A program made the translations under genes and the position numbers. The notes under the pieces are model-generated. The model saw only the letters and a program-made list of their open reading frames with translations, made no database searches and was not told the origin of the DNA. A stretch of 9,347 nt of DNA from Bacteroidales bacterium UBA6248. Its GTDB lineage: Bacteria; Bacteroidota; Bacteroidia; Bacteroidales; Lentimicrobiaceae. The stretch lies in assembly GCA_002441345.1 (NCBI GenBank), contig DJVU01000095.1:85080-94426 (forward strand). The letters are read 5' to 3'. Below are positions 1 through 6,659 of the stretch, in pieces (position 1 is the stretch's first letter; each line of letters begins with the position of its first letter).

Positions 1-356
1 AGGTCTTTCAATAAATTGAGTCCGGCAGGAGTGTCATTAATAAATGAGCGGGATTTCCCCTGCGGACTTATTTCGCGCCGAATGATGCATGGATTATCGT
101 AATCAAGATCGTTTTCGGCAAAAAAGTCGCCGAGATCGCTCTGGCTGATATCGAATGAACCTTCGATCAGACATTTGGAGGATGGATCGGGAAAGCTTAG
201 ATTTTCGGCCCTCTGTCCGAGGATAAGAGCGAGAGCGCCCAGAATAATCGACTTCCCGGCACCGGTCTCCCCGGTAATAACTGTAAATGGCTCACCAAAT
301 TCGATGTCCAGTTTATGTATCAGGGCATAATTACGGATGGAAAGGCGCAACAGCAT
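1..356 (-). CDS. recN: DNA repair protein RecN, N-terminal fragment (runs off the left edge)
   Basis: RecN is an SMC-like ATPase acting in recombinational repair of double-strand breaks. Only about 118 N-terminal residues are in the window, because the frame is open to base 1. The protein starts MLLRLSIRNYALIHKLDIEF, the usual RecN opening in which a short strand and the 'NYALI' segment precede the nucleotide site. The Walker A motif GETGAGKS follows at about residues 29-36, then the 'ILGALALILGQRA' helix typical of the family. A later 'RREISPQGKSRSFIND' segment (about residues 93-108) also fits RecN. The coiled-coil arms and the Walker B half lie outside the window. It is the last visible gene of the minus-strand bamD-rpoZ-coaBC-porD-recN block, 57 bp after porD, and a promoter-like element sits in that gap. 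The ATG at 354-356 is the start that fits the family. The identification is firm even though the gene is cut. Confidence 0.95.
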   Translation of the reverse strand, partial: MLLRLSIRNYALIHKLDIEFGEPFTVITGETGAGKSIILGALALILGQRAENLSFPDPSSKCLIEGSFDISQSDLGDFFAENDLDYDNPCIIRREISPQGKSRSFINDTPAGLNLLKD

Positions 357-380
357 AGTTACCCGGCAGCTTATGTCAGG

Positions 381-388
381 CAAATTTA
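381..388 (-). promoter_or_regulatory. Possible -7 promoter element for recN
   Basis: On the minus strand this reads TAAATTTG, an exact match to the Bacteroidota -7 consensus TAnnTTTG. It lies 24 bases upstream of the recN ATG, in the porD-recN gap. I see no clear TTG at the expected -33 distance, so this may be a weak internal promoter or a chance match in AT-rich DNA. If real, it would let recN be expressed separately from the upstream genes. Confidence 0.4.
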
Positions 389-413
389 CGAAATACCTTG
401 AAAGGCTGAAGAC

Positions 414-1313
414 TTATTTTTGGGTTTCCAGAATGCGCTGGTACCTGGATGCACTGGCAGGATCAATTTCCTTCAGGATATTAACCGCCTTGGTTTTATC
501 CATAGGTGAAGCCTGGCTGTATATATTAACAAGCTCGTCGCGTTTGGCTTCAAGAAACAGCTGAAGTATAAACAATCCAGGCCTTTCACGATTGGCTTTC
601 CGGAGCAATTCCAGGCTTTCGTTTATGGCAGCCCTTCCGGCCTCCACATCATCCGACATAACATCCAGCCCATGACGGTGATAACGGTATGAGGCTTCCC
701 GGATTGCATTGTAGGTGGGATTCGTAAGGTTCTCAATAAGCCAGTAACGGTTTTTCTGATTTTCGTAGGCCTTCCACCCCTTTTCCCTGGCGTTCTGACC
801 CATATTTACAATATTCTGAGCCTTAGCAAAATAAGGTGAGCCCCCGTTCTTGGCAAACGAATCGCCGTCAAGTCCGAGATAGAGATACAGATAATAAGCC
901 ACAACCGATGTCAAATTGTTGTGGAAAACATTATCCGAAAATTCCATCGGTTGATATTCAACGTACTTGAACTCCAGATCACGATCCAGATAGTTAAACA
1001 AAGGGGTGTTGTATGAAGCTTTGTAAACCGGCCGGCGCAGGGCAAGATTCATTTTTCCGCGAAAATCCTCACCCGAACGTGAATCGATCGTAATCAGGAT
1101 TGTACCCTCAATTCTTTCTTCAGGTTTATACGCGTAATTAGTCCATTGCCTGTTATTTACAAAATCGAACAAGTCCTGTTGAAGGGTCTCAAAAATCTTC
1201 TTTTCGGTACCTTCAACCATAGGGGAGGTAACCGATACGGTAACGTTAAATTCCTGCGACCTGGCGGTAAGGAAGCCCAGACTTAGCATAAACAGGATCA
1301 GAAGATTTTTCAT
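414..1313 (-). CDS. porD: DUF4835 family protein, PorD-like (type IX secretion-associated)
   Basis: This 299-residue protein begins with a Sec-type signal peptide: MKNLL, a hydrophobic stretch to about residue 17, then TARSQ, with likely cleavage after about residue 19. It is therefore exported to the periplasm or outer membrane. I recognise it as the Bacteroidota-specific DUF4835 family from several landmarks: the 'RPVYKASYNTPLFNY' segment near residue 100, 'FKYVEYQPMEF' near 115-125, the 'YYLYLYLGLDGDSFA' stretch, 'AQNIVNMGQ', and 'HRHGLDVMSDDVEAGR' near 215-230. Database annotation, as I recall it, names this family PorD and links it to the type IX secretion system. That functional link comes from memory of the family name and not from the sequence; no catalytic motif is evident. 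It lies 119 bp after coaBC and 57 bp before recN, a neighbourhood common in Bacteroidota. Family membership is firm; the molecular role is unknown. Confidence 0.85.
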   Translation of the reverse strand: MKNLLILFMLSLGFLTARSQEFNVTVSVTSPMVEGTEKKIFETLQQDLFDFVNNRQWTNYAYKPEERIEGTILITIDSRSGEDFRGKMNLALRRPVYKASYNTPLFNYLDRDLEFKYVEYQPMEFSDNVFHNNLTSVVAYYLYLYLGLDGDSFAKNGGSPYFAKAQNIVNMGQNAREKGWKAYENQKNRYWLIENLTNPTYNAIREASYRYHRHGLDVMSDDVEAGRAAINESLELLRKANRERPGLFILQLFLEAKRDELVNIYSQASPMDKTKAVNILKEIDPASASRYQRILETQK

Positions 1314-1380
1314 CCGGATGTGGTTTTATTGAAAAGGCTTGCAGCCGTTTGCGGATGCAGCACTGATTTTTTACATTGCC

Positions 1381-1416
1381 GGGCTGACAGAAATCTGAAA
1401 ATCAATAGTTCAGCCT
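1381..1416 (-). repeat. Inverted repeat (possible hairpin) in the coaBC-porD gap
   Basis: Bases 1382-1387 (GGCTGA) and 1410-1415 (TCAGCC) are perfect inverted repeats, extendable by a G-T wobble pair at 1381/1416, around a 22-base loop. They lie in the 119-bp gap between the coaBC stop and the porD start. No T-run follows on the minus strand, so it does not look like an intrinsic terminator. It could be an RNA-processing or stability element, or chance. I saw no TAnnTTTG element in this gap. Confidence 0.3.
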
Positions 1417-1432
1417 CGTATCATTTCTCAAT

Positions 1433-2635
1433 TTATTCGGTCCGGTTTCCCGGAATGGCATCAAGGATCCGGGCAGCCGTTTCTTTTTTCGAAAGCAGCG
1501 GAAGCCCGCGGCTTTCTCCGTTGCGCCCGATCAGCGTAACCTTGTTGGTTTCGGTACCAAATCCGGCCCCTTCATCTCTCAGCGAGTTAAGAACGATCAG
1601 GTCGAGGTTTTTAGTATTCAATTTTTCGATGGCATTATTCTTTTCGTTGTCGGTTTCAAGGGCAAAACCGGCCAGAAATTGTTCCGGCGTTTTCCTTTTC
1701 CCGAGTTCGGAAAGAATATCAGTTGTCTTTATAAGCGTCAGGTTCAGCTCTTCGCCTGCCTTTTTGATCTTTTGGGGTGCAGGATTTGCAATGGTATAAT
1801 CGGCTACTGCTGCCGACATGATGGTGACATCCGATTGCGGGAATGCATCCAGGCATGCGGAAGCCATTTCGGCGGCAGTACTGACTCTGACAATTTTAAT
1901 GGCAGGATGATTCAGGCTTATGTGGACGGGTCCGCTCACGAGCGTTACCTCTGCCCCCCGTTCGGCAGCTTCCAGAGCAAGAGCATACCCCATTTTTCCG
2001 GAGGAGTGGTTGCCGATGAATCGGACAGGGTCTATCGGCTCATGCGTAGGACCGGCGCTGATAAGAAATTTTTTGCCGCTGAAGTCACGACATCTTAAAA
2101 AAAAATCCCGGATAATTTCCAGAATCCGTTCCGGCTCCTCCATCCTGCCTTCTCCGCACAATCCGCTGGCCAGTTCTCCGGTGCCTGGTTCTATCAGCCG
2201 GTTACCATACGACAGAAGTATGTTTATATTCTTCTGAGTGGTAGGGTGGTGAAACATGTCGAGATCCATTGCCGGAGCAAAAAAGACAGGACATTTGGCT
2301 GCCAGATAGGTAGTGGTAAGCAAGTTATCGGCAATACCCGCAGCCATTTTTGCAAGAGTATTTGCCGATACGGGAGCAAGTACAAAAAGGTCGGCCCAGC
2401 GTCCCCAGTCAACATGGCTGTTCCAGCTGCCATCGGTCCGGTTGTACGGCTCAAGGAGTACCGGTTTCTGCGAAAGCGTGGAAAGAGTAAGCGGAGTTAC
2501 AAAATCGGTTGCACAAGGCGTCATAACAACCTTAACCTCTGCTCCTTCCCTGATTAGCATGCGTACCAGCAAAGGGACTTTATAGGCTGCTATGCTCCCG
2601 GTGATTCCGATCAGTATTTTCTTTCCTTTGAGCAT
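1433..2635 (-). CDS. coaBC: Bifunctional phosphopantothenoylcysteine decarboxylase / phosphopantothenate-cysteine ligase
   Basis: CoaBC makes 4'-phosphopantetheine on the path from pantothenate to coenzyme A. It first joins 4'-phosphopantothenate to cysteine (CoaB) and then decarboxylates the product with FMN (CoaC). The 400-residue length is normal for the fusion. The CoaC half spans about residues 1-185, with the flavoprotein opening 'ILIGITGSIAAYK', the catalytic-type His at H74 ('SHVDWGRWADL'), 'LAPVSANTLAKMAAGIADN' and the PAM(N/D) motif as PAMD at 121-124. The CoaB half spans about 188-395, with 'ISAGPTHEPIDPVR', 'GNHSSGKMG' (N209), 'AAVADY' near 275-280 and 'KIKK' at 289-292. Two CoaC positions differ from E. 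coli Dfp: the motif Asn is Asp (D123), and the flap cysteine equivalent to E. coli C158 is S157, with a Cys three residues later (C160). The gene starts 22 bp after rpoZ, so it is very likely cotranscribed with it. Confidence 0.97.
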   Translation of the reverse strand: MLKGKKILIGITGSIAAYKVPLLVRMLIREGAEVKVVMTPCATDFVTPLTLSTLSQKPVLLEPYNRTDGSWNSHVDWGRWADLFVLAPVSANTLAKMAAGIADNLLTTTYLAAKCPVFFAPAMDLDMFHHPTTQKNINILLSYGNRLIEPGTGELASGLCGEGRMEEPERILEIIRDFFLRCRDFSGKKFLISAGPTHEPIDPVRFIGNHSSGKMGYALALEAAERGAEVTLVSGPVHISLNHPAIKIVRVSTAAEMASACLDAFPQSDVTIMSAAVADYTIANPAPQKIKKAGEELNLTLIKTTDILSELGKRKTPEQFLAGFALETDNEKNNAIEKLNTKNLDLIVLNSLRDEGAGFGTETNKVTLIGRNGESRGLPLLSKKETAARILDAIPGNRTE

Positions 2636-2657
2636 GGTGAGAAGCTATACCAGGCGT

Positions 2658-2987
2658 TTATTCCCCGGTGCCAATATGCGGGTTTCTGAAGTAAATCTGA
2701 TCGTTGATAAACTCCTGAACCGCGATGAGCGTGGGCTTGGGAAGATGCTCATAATATTTGGCGATCTCAATCTGCTCACGATTTTCAAATACTTCTTCGA
2801 GGTTGTCGTTGGGTACGGCAAACTCAGCAATCTTAGAATTCAGCTCTTCCTTAAGTTCGAGTGAAATCTGATTTGCGCGTTTTGAAAGCACTGCCACCGT
2901 TTCGTATATGTTTCCGGTAGGTTCCATCATCTTGTGAATGTCACGCGTTACCGCAACGGTATCGGTTTTGATTTTTTTAAAATCCAT
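2658..2987 (-). CDS. rpoZ: DNA-directed RNA polymerase subunit omega (Bacteroidota type)
   Basis: Omega is the small subunit that helps fold and hold the beta' subunit of RNA polymerase. This 109-residue protein starts MDFKKIKTDTVAVTRDI. Its core, 'TGNIYETVAVLSKRANQIS' at about residues 24-42, corresponds to the omega/Rpb6 signature in which a helix with 'RANQI' contacts beta'. The C-terminal half (about 55-109, 'NLEEVFENREQIEIAKYYEHLPKP') is an extension of the kind carried by omega proteins of Bacteroidota, with no obvious counterpart in E. coli RpoZ. It sits 9 bp after bamD and 22 bp before coaBC on the same strand, so these three genes almost certainly share a transcript. The identification rests on the core motif, the size and the conserved bamD-rpoZ-coaBC order. 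Confidence 0.9.
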   Translation of the reverse strand: MDFKKIKTDTVAVTRDIHKMMEPTGNIYETVAVLSKRANQISLELKEELNSKIAEFAVPNDNLEEVFENREQIEIAKYYEHLPKPTLIAVQEFINDQIYFRNPHIGTGE

Positions 2988-2996
2988 AGGTGAAAT

Positions 2997-3803
2997 TTAT
3001 AAAGCTGAAAGATTATTCAATTCTTTACGGGCATTCTTCTGAATGTTCCTGAGTTCTTTAAGGTATCCCGATTCGGGAAAAAAGGTTGCAAAATTATCAA
3101 CAGCATCGTAGGTGTGCTGGAATCTCTCCTCCTGTTTGCTTGCAATACTCTTGCTTGCATAGGAGTAGTATGATTTGGCAATCAGGTACATTGCCTCTTC
3201 CCGGTAACGGGTATCCGGATAATCCTTAATCAGATTCTCATAGTTGATGATTGCTGCCTTGTAATCCTCCATTTTGTAATAGAGGTTTGCAATGTTGTAG
3301 GCCTTGGTTTCAAGTTTAAGCCTCAGCTCATCGATAAGTTCATTGGCGCGGCTGACGCGGCTGCTTCCCGGATACCGGTTGATAAAGAGCTGCAGCTCCT
3401 TGATGGCATCTGTTGTAACCTGCTGGTCGAGACTTGATGGCGGAGAGTCGAGATAATTGCAGTATGCCGACATAAATGCAGCCTCTTCGGCATTCTTGCT
3501 GTTCGGGAAATTTTGTGCAAACTGCTTGAAGTAATAGCTGGCCAGTATGTAATCTTTTTGTTCGAAGTGTGCATTCGCATAGTAATAGGAAATCCGCTCC
3601 GCCCGCTCTGTTCCCCTGTAAATGGCCTGCAACTGATCGAAAAGCTGGATGGCTCTGTAATAATCCTTCTGCTCGTAGTATGAGATGGCCATTTCATACT
3701 TTTGCTCATTGTCGGTACTCTTCAGCAGTTTCTGGTATTTACTGCAGGACGACAATGCAACGAGAAGGCCGGCGATAAGGAGTAATCTGCTTTTTCGGAT
3801 CAT
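2997..3803 (-). CDS. bamD: Outer membrane protein assembly lipoprotein BamD
   Basis: BamD is the essential lipoprotein of the BAM complex, which folds beta-barrel proteins into the outer membrane. It is anchored to the inner leaflet of that membrane. The protein has a lipoprotein signal: basic start MIRKSR, a hydrophobic core, then the lipobox LSSC with the lipidated cysteine at C20. The rest is a tetratricopeptide array of about five helix-turn-helix units. These lie near residues 34-60 ('AISYYEQKDYYRAIQLFDQL'), 72-100, 129-160 ('FINRYPGSSRVSRANE'), 166-200 ('ANLYYKMEDYKAAIINYENL') and 203-245. The 'Y...A...F' spacing and 'YPxS' turns are typical of BamD/YfiO. The 268-residue length matches the family. 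It is the first gene of the minus-strand block; the ATG at 3801-3803 gives a complete signal peptide and lies just after a promoter-like element. Confidence 0.93.
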   Translation of the reverse strand: MIRKSRLLLIAGLLVALSSCSKYQKLLKSTDNEQKYEMAISYYEQKDYYRAIQLFDQLQAIYRGTERAERISYYYANAHFEQKDYILASYYFKQFAQNFPNSKNAEEAAFMSAYCNYLDSPPSSLDQQVTTDAIKELQLFINRYPGSSRVSRANELIDELRLKLETKAYNIANLYYKMEDYKAAIINYENLIKDYPDTRYREEAMYLIAKSYYSYASKSIASKQEERFQHTYDAVDNFATFFPESGYLKELRNIQKNARKELNNLSAL

Positions 3804-3807
3804 GCGG

Positions 3808-3815
3808 CAAAAGTA
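3808..3815 (-). promoter_or_regulatory. Likely -7 promoter element for the bamD operon
   Basis: On the minus strand this reads TACTTTTG, an exact TAnnTTTG match. It ends only four bases before the bamD ATG. Transcription would be expected to start at or within a few bases of the ATG, giving a leaderless or nearly leaderless mRNA. The -33 region shows only TTC-like triplets at the best spacing, so the assignment rests on the -7 element and on its position at the head of the gene block. Confidence 0.5.
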
Positions 3816-3939
3816 ATTATTTTACAGACACAACGAACGCCTGTTTTATGGATATTATTATGATTCACGTAAGTTCTTAACAAATTTTAGGAGTGTGATT
3901 CCGGGAAGGCAGGCCCAATAAGCATTTTTGTCCATTTAT
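3816..3939. other. Intergenic stretch between the photolyase gene and bamD
   Basis: About 124 bases with no supportable gene lie between the photolyase stop and the bamD promoter element. The bamD-proximal half is AT-rich. I found no strong GC stem followed by a T-run on the minus strand, so the end of the photolyase transcript is not explained by an obvious intrinsic terminator. Read-through into bamD is possible. Confidence 0.5.
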
Positions 3940-5241
3940 CTAGGGTTTCAGAGCACGGGCATAGGTTTTCAGACAGCGCTCACGGGCTTCGGAATGGTTA
4001 ACCATCGGCCTGGGATAGGTTGATGTACCATATTCCGGTATCCATTTCCGGATATATACCTCATCCTTATCAAATTTTCTGGCCTGCTCCGCCGGATTAA
4101 AAATCCGGAAATAGGGTGCGGCATCGCAACCCGAACCTGCAGCCCACTGCCAGTTGCCATTGTTTGAAGCAAGCTCGAAATCCAGAAGATTTTCGGCAAA
4201 CCAAGCCTCCCCCCACCTCCAGTCGATGAGCAAATGCTTGGTCAGAAAGCTGGCCGTTACCATTCGCACCCGGTTGTGCATAAAACCGGTTTGCTTCAGT
4301 TCGCGCATACCGGCATCCACCATCGGAAAGCCCGTAGTGCCCTCACACCAGCGAACGAAATCTTCTTCCCGGTTCAGCCATTCAATGCGATCGTATTCCT
4401 TACGGAAAGCCCCGTTGACGACGTACGGAAAATGATACATGATCTGCGCGAAAAACTCTCTCCAGATCAGTTCGTTAAGCCAGGTTGTGCTTACGGCTTC
4501 CGCTGTGCGTATACACTCGCGGGTGCTTACCGTTCCGAACCGGAGATGCAACCCAAGCCTTGACGTTGCGTCAAGTGCCGGAAAGTTCCGTGTACCGGCA
4601 TAATTTTTCAGCTTAAGGGTATCGGGCTCATCCGGAGGATAATCGAAATCGAGAAATCGGAATCCCATCTCTTCCAGAGCTGGAAATGAAGGTGCAGTCT
4701 GATCCGAAAAATATCCAGTAAGCGTTTCAGACGGATACGAAGGGATGCCTTTCCTTGCCTTCAGCTCCAGCCACTTTTTGCTGTATGGCGTAAATACCAC
4801 ATAGGGAGAGCCCTCCGGTTTCAGAATATCGCTGCGCTCAAAAAGCAGATGGTCGCCGAAAGTATGAAACGAGACTCCGGCTGTGGAGAGCATCTCTCTT
4901 ATTTTCGCGTCGCGTTCAAGTGCATATGGCTCATCGTCGTGATTGGTGAAAACTGCATTTACCCGGTATTTCTGCAAAAGGTTCTCAAAAACCTCCGGAG
5001 GCGTGCCAAAATATACGTGCAGTCCGCTCCCGTTCTGCAGCAGTTTGCGGTTCATGCTGCTCAGGGTTTTGTAGATAAAATTTACTCTTCTGTCATCGCC
5101 GGGCAGTGACTGAAGGATGTTCTTGTCGAAGATAAACAGCGGGATAACGGGCAATCCGCTGCTGAGTGCATGCCAGAGACCGCGATTATCGTTCAGCCGC
5201 AAATCGCGGCGGAACCAGAAGATGTTAATGGTTTGGCTCAT
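3940..5241 (-). CDS. phr: Deoxyribodipyrimidine photolyase (class I CPD photolyase)
   Basis: This enzyme uses blue light and reduced FAD to split cyclobutane pyrimidine dimers. The N-terminal Rossmann-like antenna domain (about residues 1-130) opens with 'FWFRRDLRLNDN'. The C-terminal helical FAD domain (about 220-430) carries 'WLNELIWREF' (254-263), 'MVDAGMRELKQTGFMHNR' (307-324), 'NNGNWQW' (360-366) and 'DAAPYFRIFNP' (373-383). Comparison with E. coli PhrB by motif places the dimer-contacting residues at E257, W260 and R261, and the electron-transfer triad at W288, W341 and W364; all are present. 'MHNR' (N323) fits a photolyase rather than a signalling cryptochrome. The 433-residue length is slightly shorter than E. 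coli (472) but nothing essential is missing. It stands alone, divergent from the alpha-oxoamine synthase gene. I could not place a clear promoter for it. Confidence 0.95.
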   Translation of the reverse strand: MSQTINIFWFRRDLRLNDNRGLWHALSSGLPVIPLFIFDKNILQSLPGDDRRVNFIYKTLSSMNRKLLQNGSGLHVYFGTPPEVFENLLQKYRVNAVFTNHDDEPYALERDAKIREMLSTAGVSFHTFGDHLLFERSDILKPEGSPYVVFTPYSKKWLELKARKGIPSYPSETLTGYFSDQTAPSFPALEEMGFRFLDFDYPPDEPDTLKLKNYAGTRNFPALDATSRLGLHLRFGTVSTRECIRTAEAVSTTWLNELIWREFFAQIMYHFPYVVNGAFRKEYDRIEWLNREEDFVRWCEGTTGFPMVDAGMRELKQTGFMHNRVRMVTASFLTKHLLIDWRWGEAWFAENLLDFELASNNGNWQWAAGSGCDAAPYFRIFNPAEQARKFDKDEVYIRKWIPEYGTSTYPRPMVNHSEARERCLKTYARALKP

Positions 5242-5325
5242 AAACGAAGGCTGTGAGGCCGGTAAACAAGCCTTTAGCCGGTTTGTTCACGGGACGTATG
5301 AACGTTTTTTATGCTGCGGAAGCTG

Positions 5326-5355
5326 TTGCCGATGCGTAAAATTTCCATAGCTTTG
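5326..5355 (+). promoter_or_regulatory. Bacteroidota promoter for the alpha-oxoamine synthase gene
   Basis: TAGCTTTG at 5348-5355 matches the -7 consensus TAnnTTTG exactly. A TTG triplet at 5326-5328 stands 19 bases upstream, close to the spacing expected for the -33 element. Transcription should begin at about 5358-5362, leaving a leader of roughly 35 nucleotides before the GTG start. The leader is A-rich and has no Shine-Dalgarno sequence, as is usual in this phylum. Confidence 0.65.
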
Positions 5356-5394
5356 CGCCAATTTACAAAATCTTAAACCTAAAAACCTACTGTC

Positions 5395-6642
5395 GTGGAT
5401 ATTTTCGATAAAAGAGTGCGGAATTTAGGCCCGCTGGGTATGTATGCCAAACAGGCTGATGGTTATTTTATGTTCCCCAAGCTCGAGGGAGAGATCAGCA
5501 ACCGGATGAAATTCAGGGGAAAAGATGTTCTCGTCTGGAGTCTCAACAACTACCTTGGGCTCGCCAATCATCCCGAGGTCAGAGAAGCCGATGCCCGGGC
5601 TGCAAAAGAATGGGGTATGGCTTATCCCATGGGTGCCCGCATGATGTCGGGTCAAACGATATACCACGAACAACTGGAACGTGAACTGGCCGCTTTCGTT
5701 GGTAAGGAAGATGCCTTCCTTCTGAATTTCGGATATCAGGGCATGGTCTCCATCATCGATTCACTGGTCGACCGCCACGATGCCATCGTTTACGACAGCG
5801 AAGCGCATGCCTGTATCATCGACGGCGCCCGTCTGCACATGGGTAAGCGTTTTGTTTTTCCGCACAACAATATGGAAAACCTCCGAATTCAGCTTCAGCG
5901 TGCCAAAAAGCTGACCGACGAAACCGGCGGCGGAATCCTGGTAATTACCGAAGGCGTTTACGGAATGACCGGCGACCAGGGCAACCTGAAGGATATTGTT
6001 GAATTGAAGAAAGAGTTTAACTTCCGGCTGCTTGTCGACGATGCCCACGGATTCGGTACAATGGGACCGACAGGTGCCGGTACGCATGAAGAACAGGGTG
6101 TTATGGACGGCGTGGATATCTATTTCGGAACGTTTGCCAAGGCGATGGCCGGAATCGGAGCTTTTGTGGCCACCCGTGCCGATGTAGTCGACTTTCTGAG
6201 ACACAATATGCGTTCGCAGACATTCGCTAAATCTCTGCCCATGCCTATGGTCATCGGAGCTTTGAAACGCCTCGACCTCATCCGCAAGCATCCCGAACTG
6301 AAAAATAGCCTCTGGAATATCGTTAATGCACTGCAGGGTGGCCTTAAGGAAGCCGGTTTTAACCTCGGAAAAGCCGCATCTCCGGTAACCCCGGTAATTT
6401 TGGAAGGCGGCGTTCCCGAAGCAACCCAGATTACTGTGGATCTGCGCGAGAACTACGGAATTTTCTGTTCCATTGTAACCTACCCCGTAGTACCGAAAGG
6501 TGTCATTCTGCTGCGTCTGATCCCGACCGCAGTGCATACGCTCGAAGATGTAAATTATACCATCAATGCCTACAAGGAAATAAGCGTAAAATTGAAAGAA
6601 GGCGCTTATGCTAATGTAATGTACGATATATCAAAGCTTTAA
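5395..6642 (+). CDS. Alpha-oxoamine synthase, serine palmitoyltransferase / cysteate acyltransferase-like
   Basis: This 415-residue PLP enzyme belongs to the alpha-oxoamine synthases, which condense an amino acid with an acyl thioester and release CO2. Family landmarks are 'NNYLGLANHPEV' (51-62), 'GARMMSGQTIYHEQLE' (80-95), the stacking His in 'SEAHAC' (H138), 'DDAHGFG' (D215/D216, H218), and the PLP-lysine motif TFAKAM with K249. The start 'MDIFDK..GPLG.YA' and the 'FPKLEGEISNRM' segment mark a Bacteroidota subgroup. That subgroup is variously annotated as serine palmitoyltransferase, 2-amino-3-ketobutyrate CoA ligase or 8-amino-7-oxononanoate synthase. By comparison with enzymes reported in Flavobacterium and Alistipes, the product may be a sphingoid base (serine substrate) or capnine (cysteate substrate, sulfonolipids). 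No biotin genes adjoin it, which argues weakly against BioF. The start is GTG: the next in-frame ATG, codon 16, would remove the conserved N-terminus. The superfamily is certain; the substrate is not. Confidence 0.9.
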   Translation: MDIFDKRVRNLGPLGMYAKQADGYFMFPKLEGEISNRMKFRGKDVLVWSLNNYLGLANHPEVREADARAAKEWGMAYPMGARMMSGQTIYHEQLERELAAFVGKEDAFLLNFGYQGMVSIIDSLVDRHDAIVYDSEAHACIIDGARLHMGKRFVFPHNNMENLRIQLQRAKKLTDETGGGILVITEGVYGMTGDQGNLKDIVELKKEFNFRLLVDDAHGFGTMGPTGAGTHEEQGVMDGVDIYFGTFAKAMAGIGAFVATRADVVDFLRHNMRSQTFAKSLPMPMVIGALKRLDLIRKHPELKNSLWNIVNALQGGLKEAGFNLGKAASPVTPVILEGGVPEATQITVDLRENYGIFCSIVTYPVVPKGVILLRLIPTAVHTLEDVNYTINAYKEISVKLKEGAYANVMYDISKL

Positions 6643-6643
6643 A

Positions 6644-6659
6644 TATTCCTCATGGAATA
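6644..6659. repeat. Perfect 6-bp hairpin just after the alpha-oxoamine synthase stop
   Basis: TATTCC at 6644-6649 and GGAATA at 6654-6659 flank a TCAT loop, forming a perfect inverted repeat that begins one base after the TAA stop at 6640-6642. It is AT-rich and weak on its own. It abuts the stronger terminator hairpin, so it may protect the 3' end or take part in tandem termination. Confidence 0.5.

Noticed and set aside
1320..1799. A 159-codon plus-strand frame across the porD-coaBC gap and the 3' part of coaBC
   Set aside because: Most of it is antisense to the conserved CoaB domain, and its Ser/Phe/Arg-rich translation has the look of a shadow frame.
3323..3709. A 128-codon minus-strand frame inside bamD
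   Set aside because: It is the same strand in a shifted frame within an intact TPR lipoprotein gene. The bamD frame has a signal peptide, lipobox and repeats, while this one has no recognisable features.
5761..6537. A 258-codon open frame on the minus strand opposite the alpha-oxoamine synthase gene
   Set aside because: It lies wholly antisense to a clearly conserved enzyme. Its Cys/His/Gln-rich translation matches no family I know and is what reverse-strand reading of this codon usage would give.
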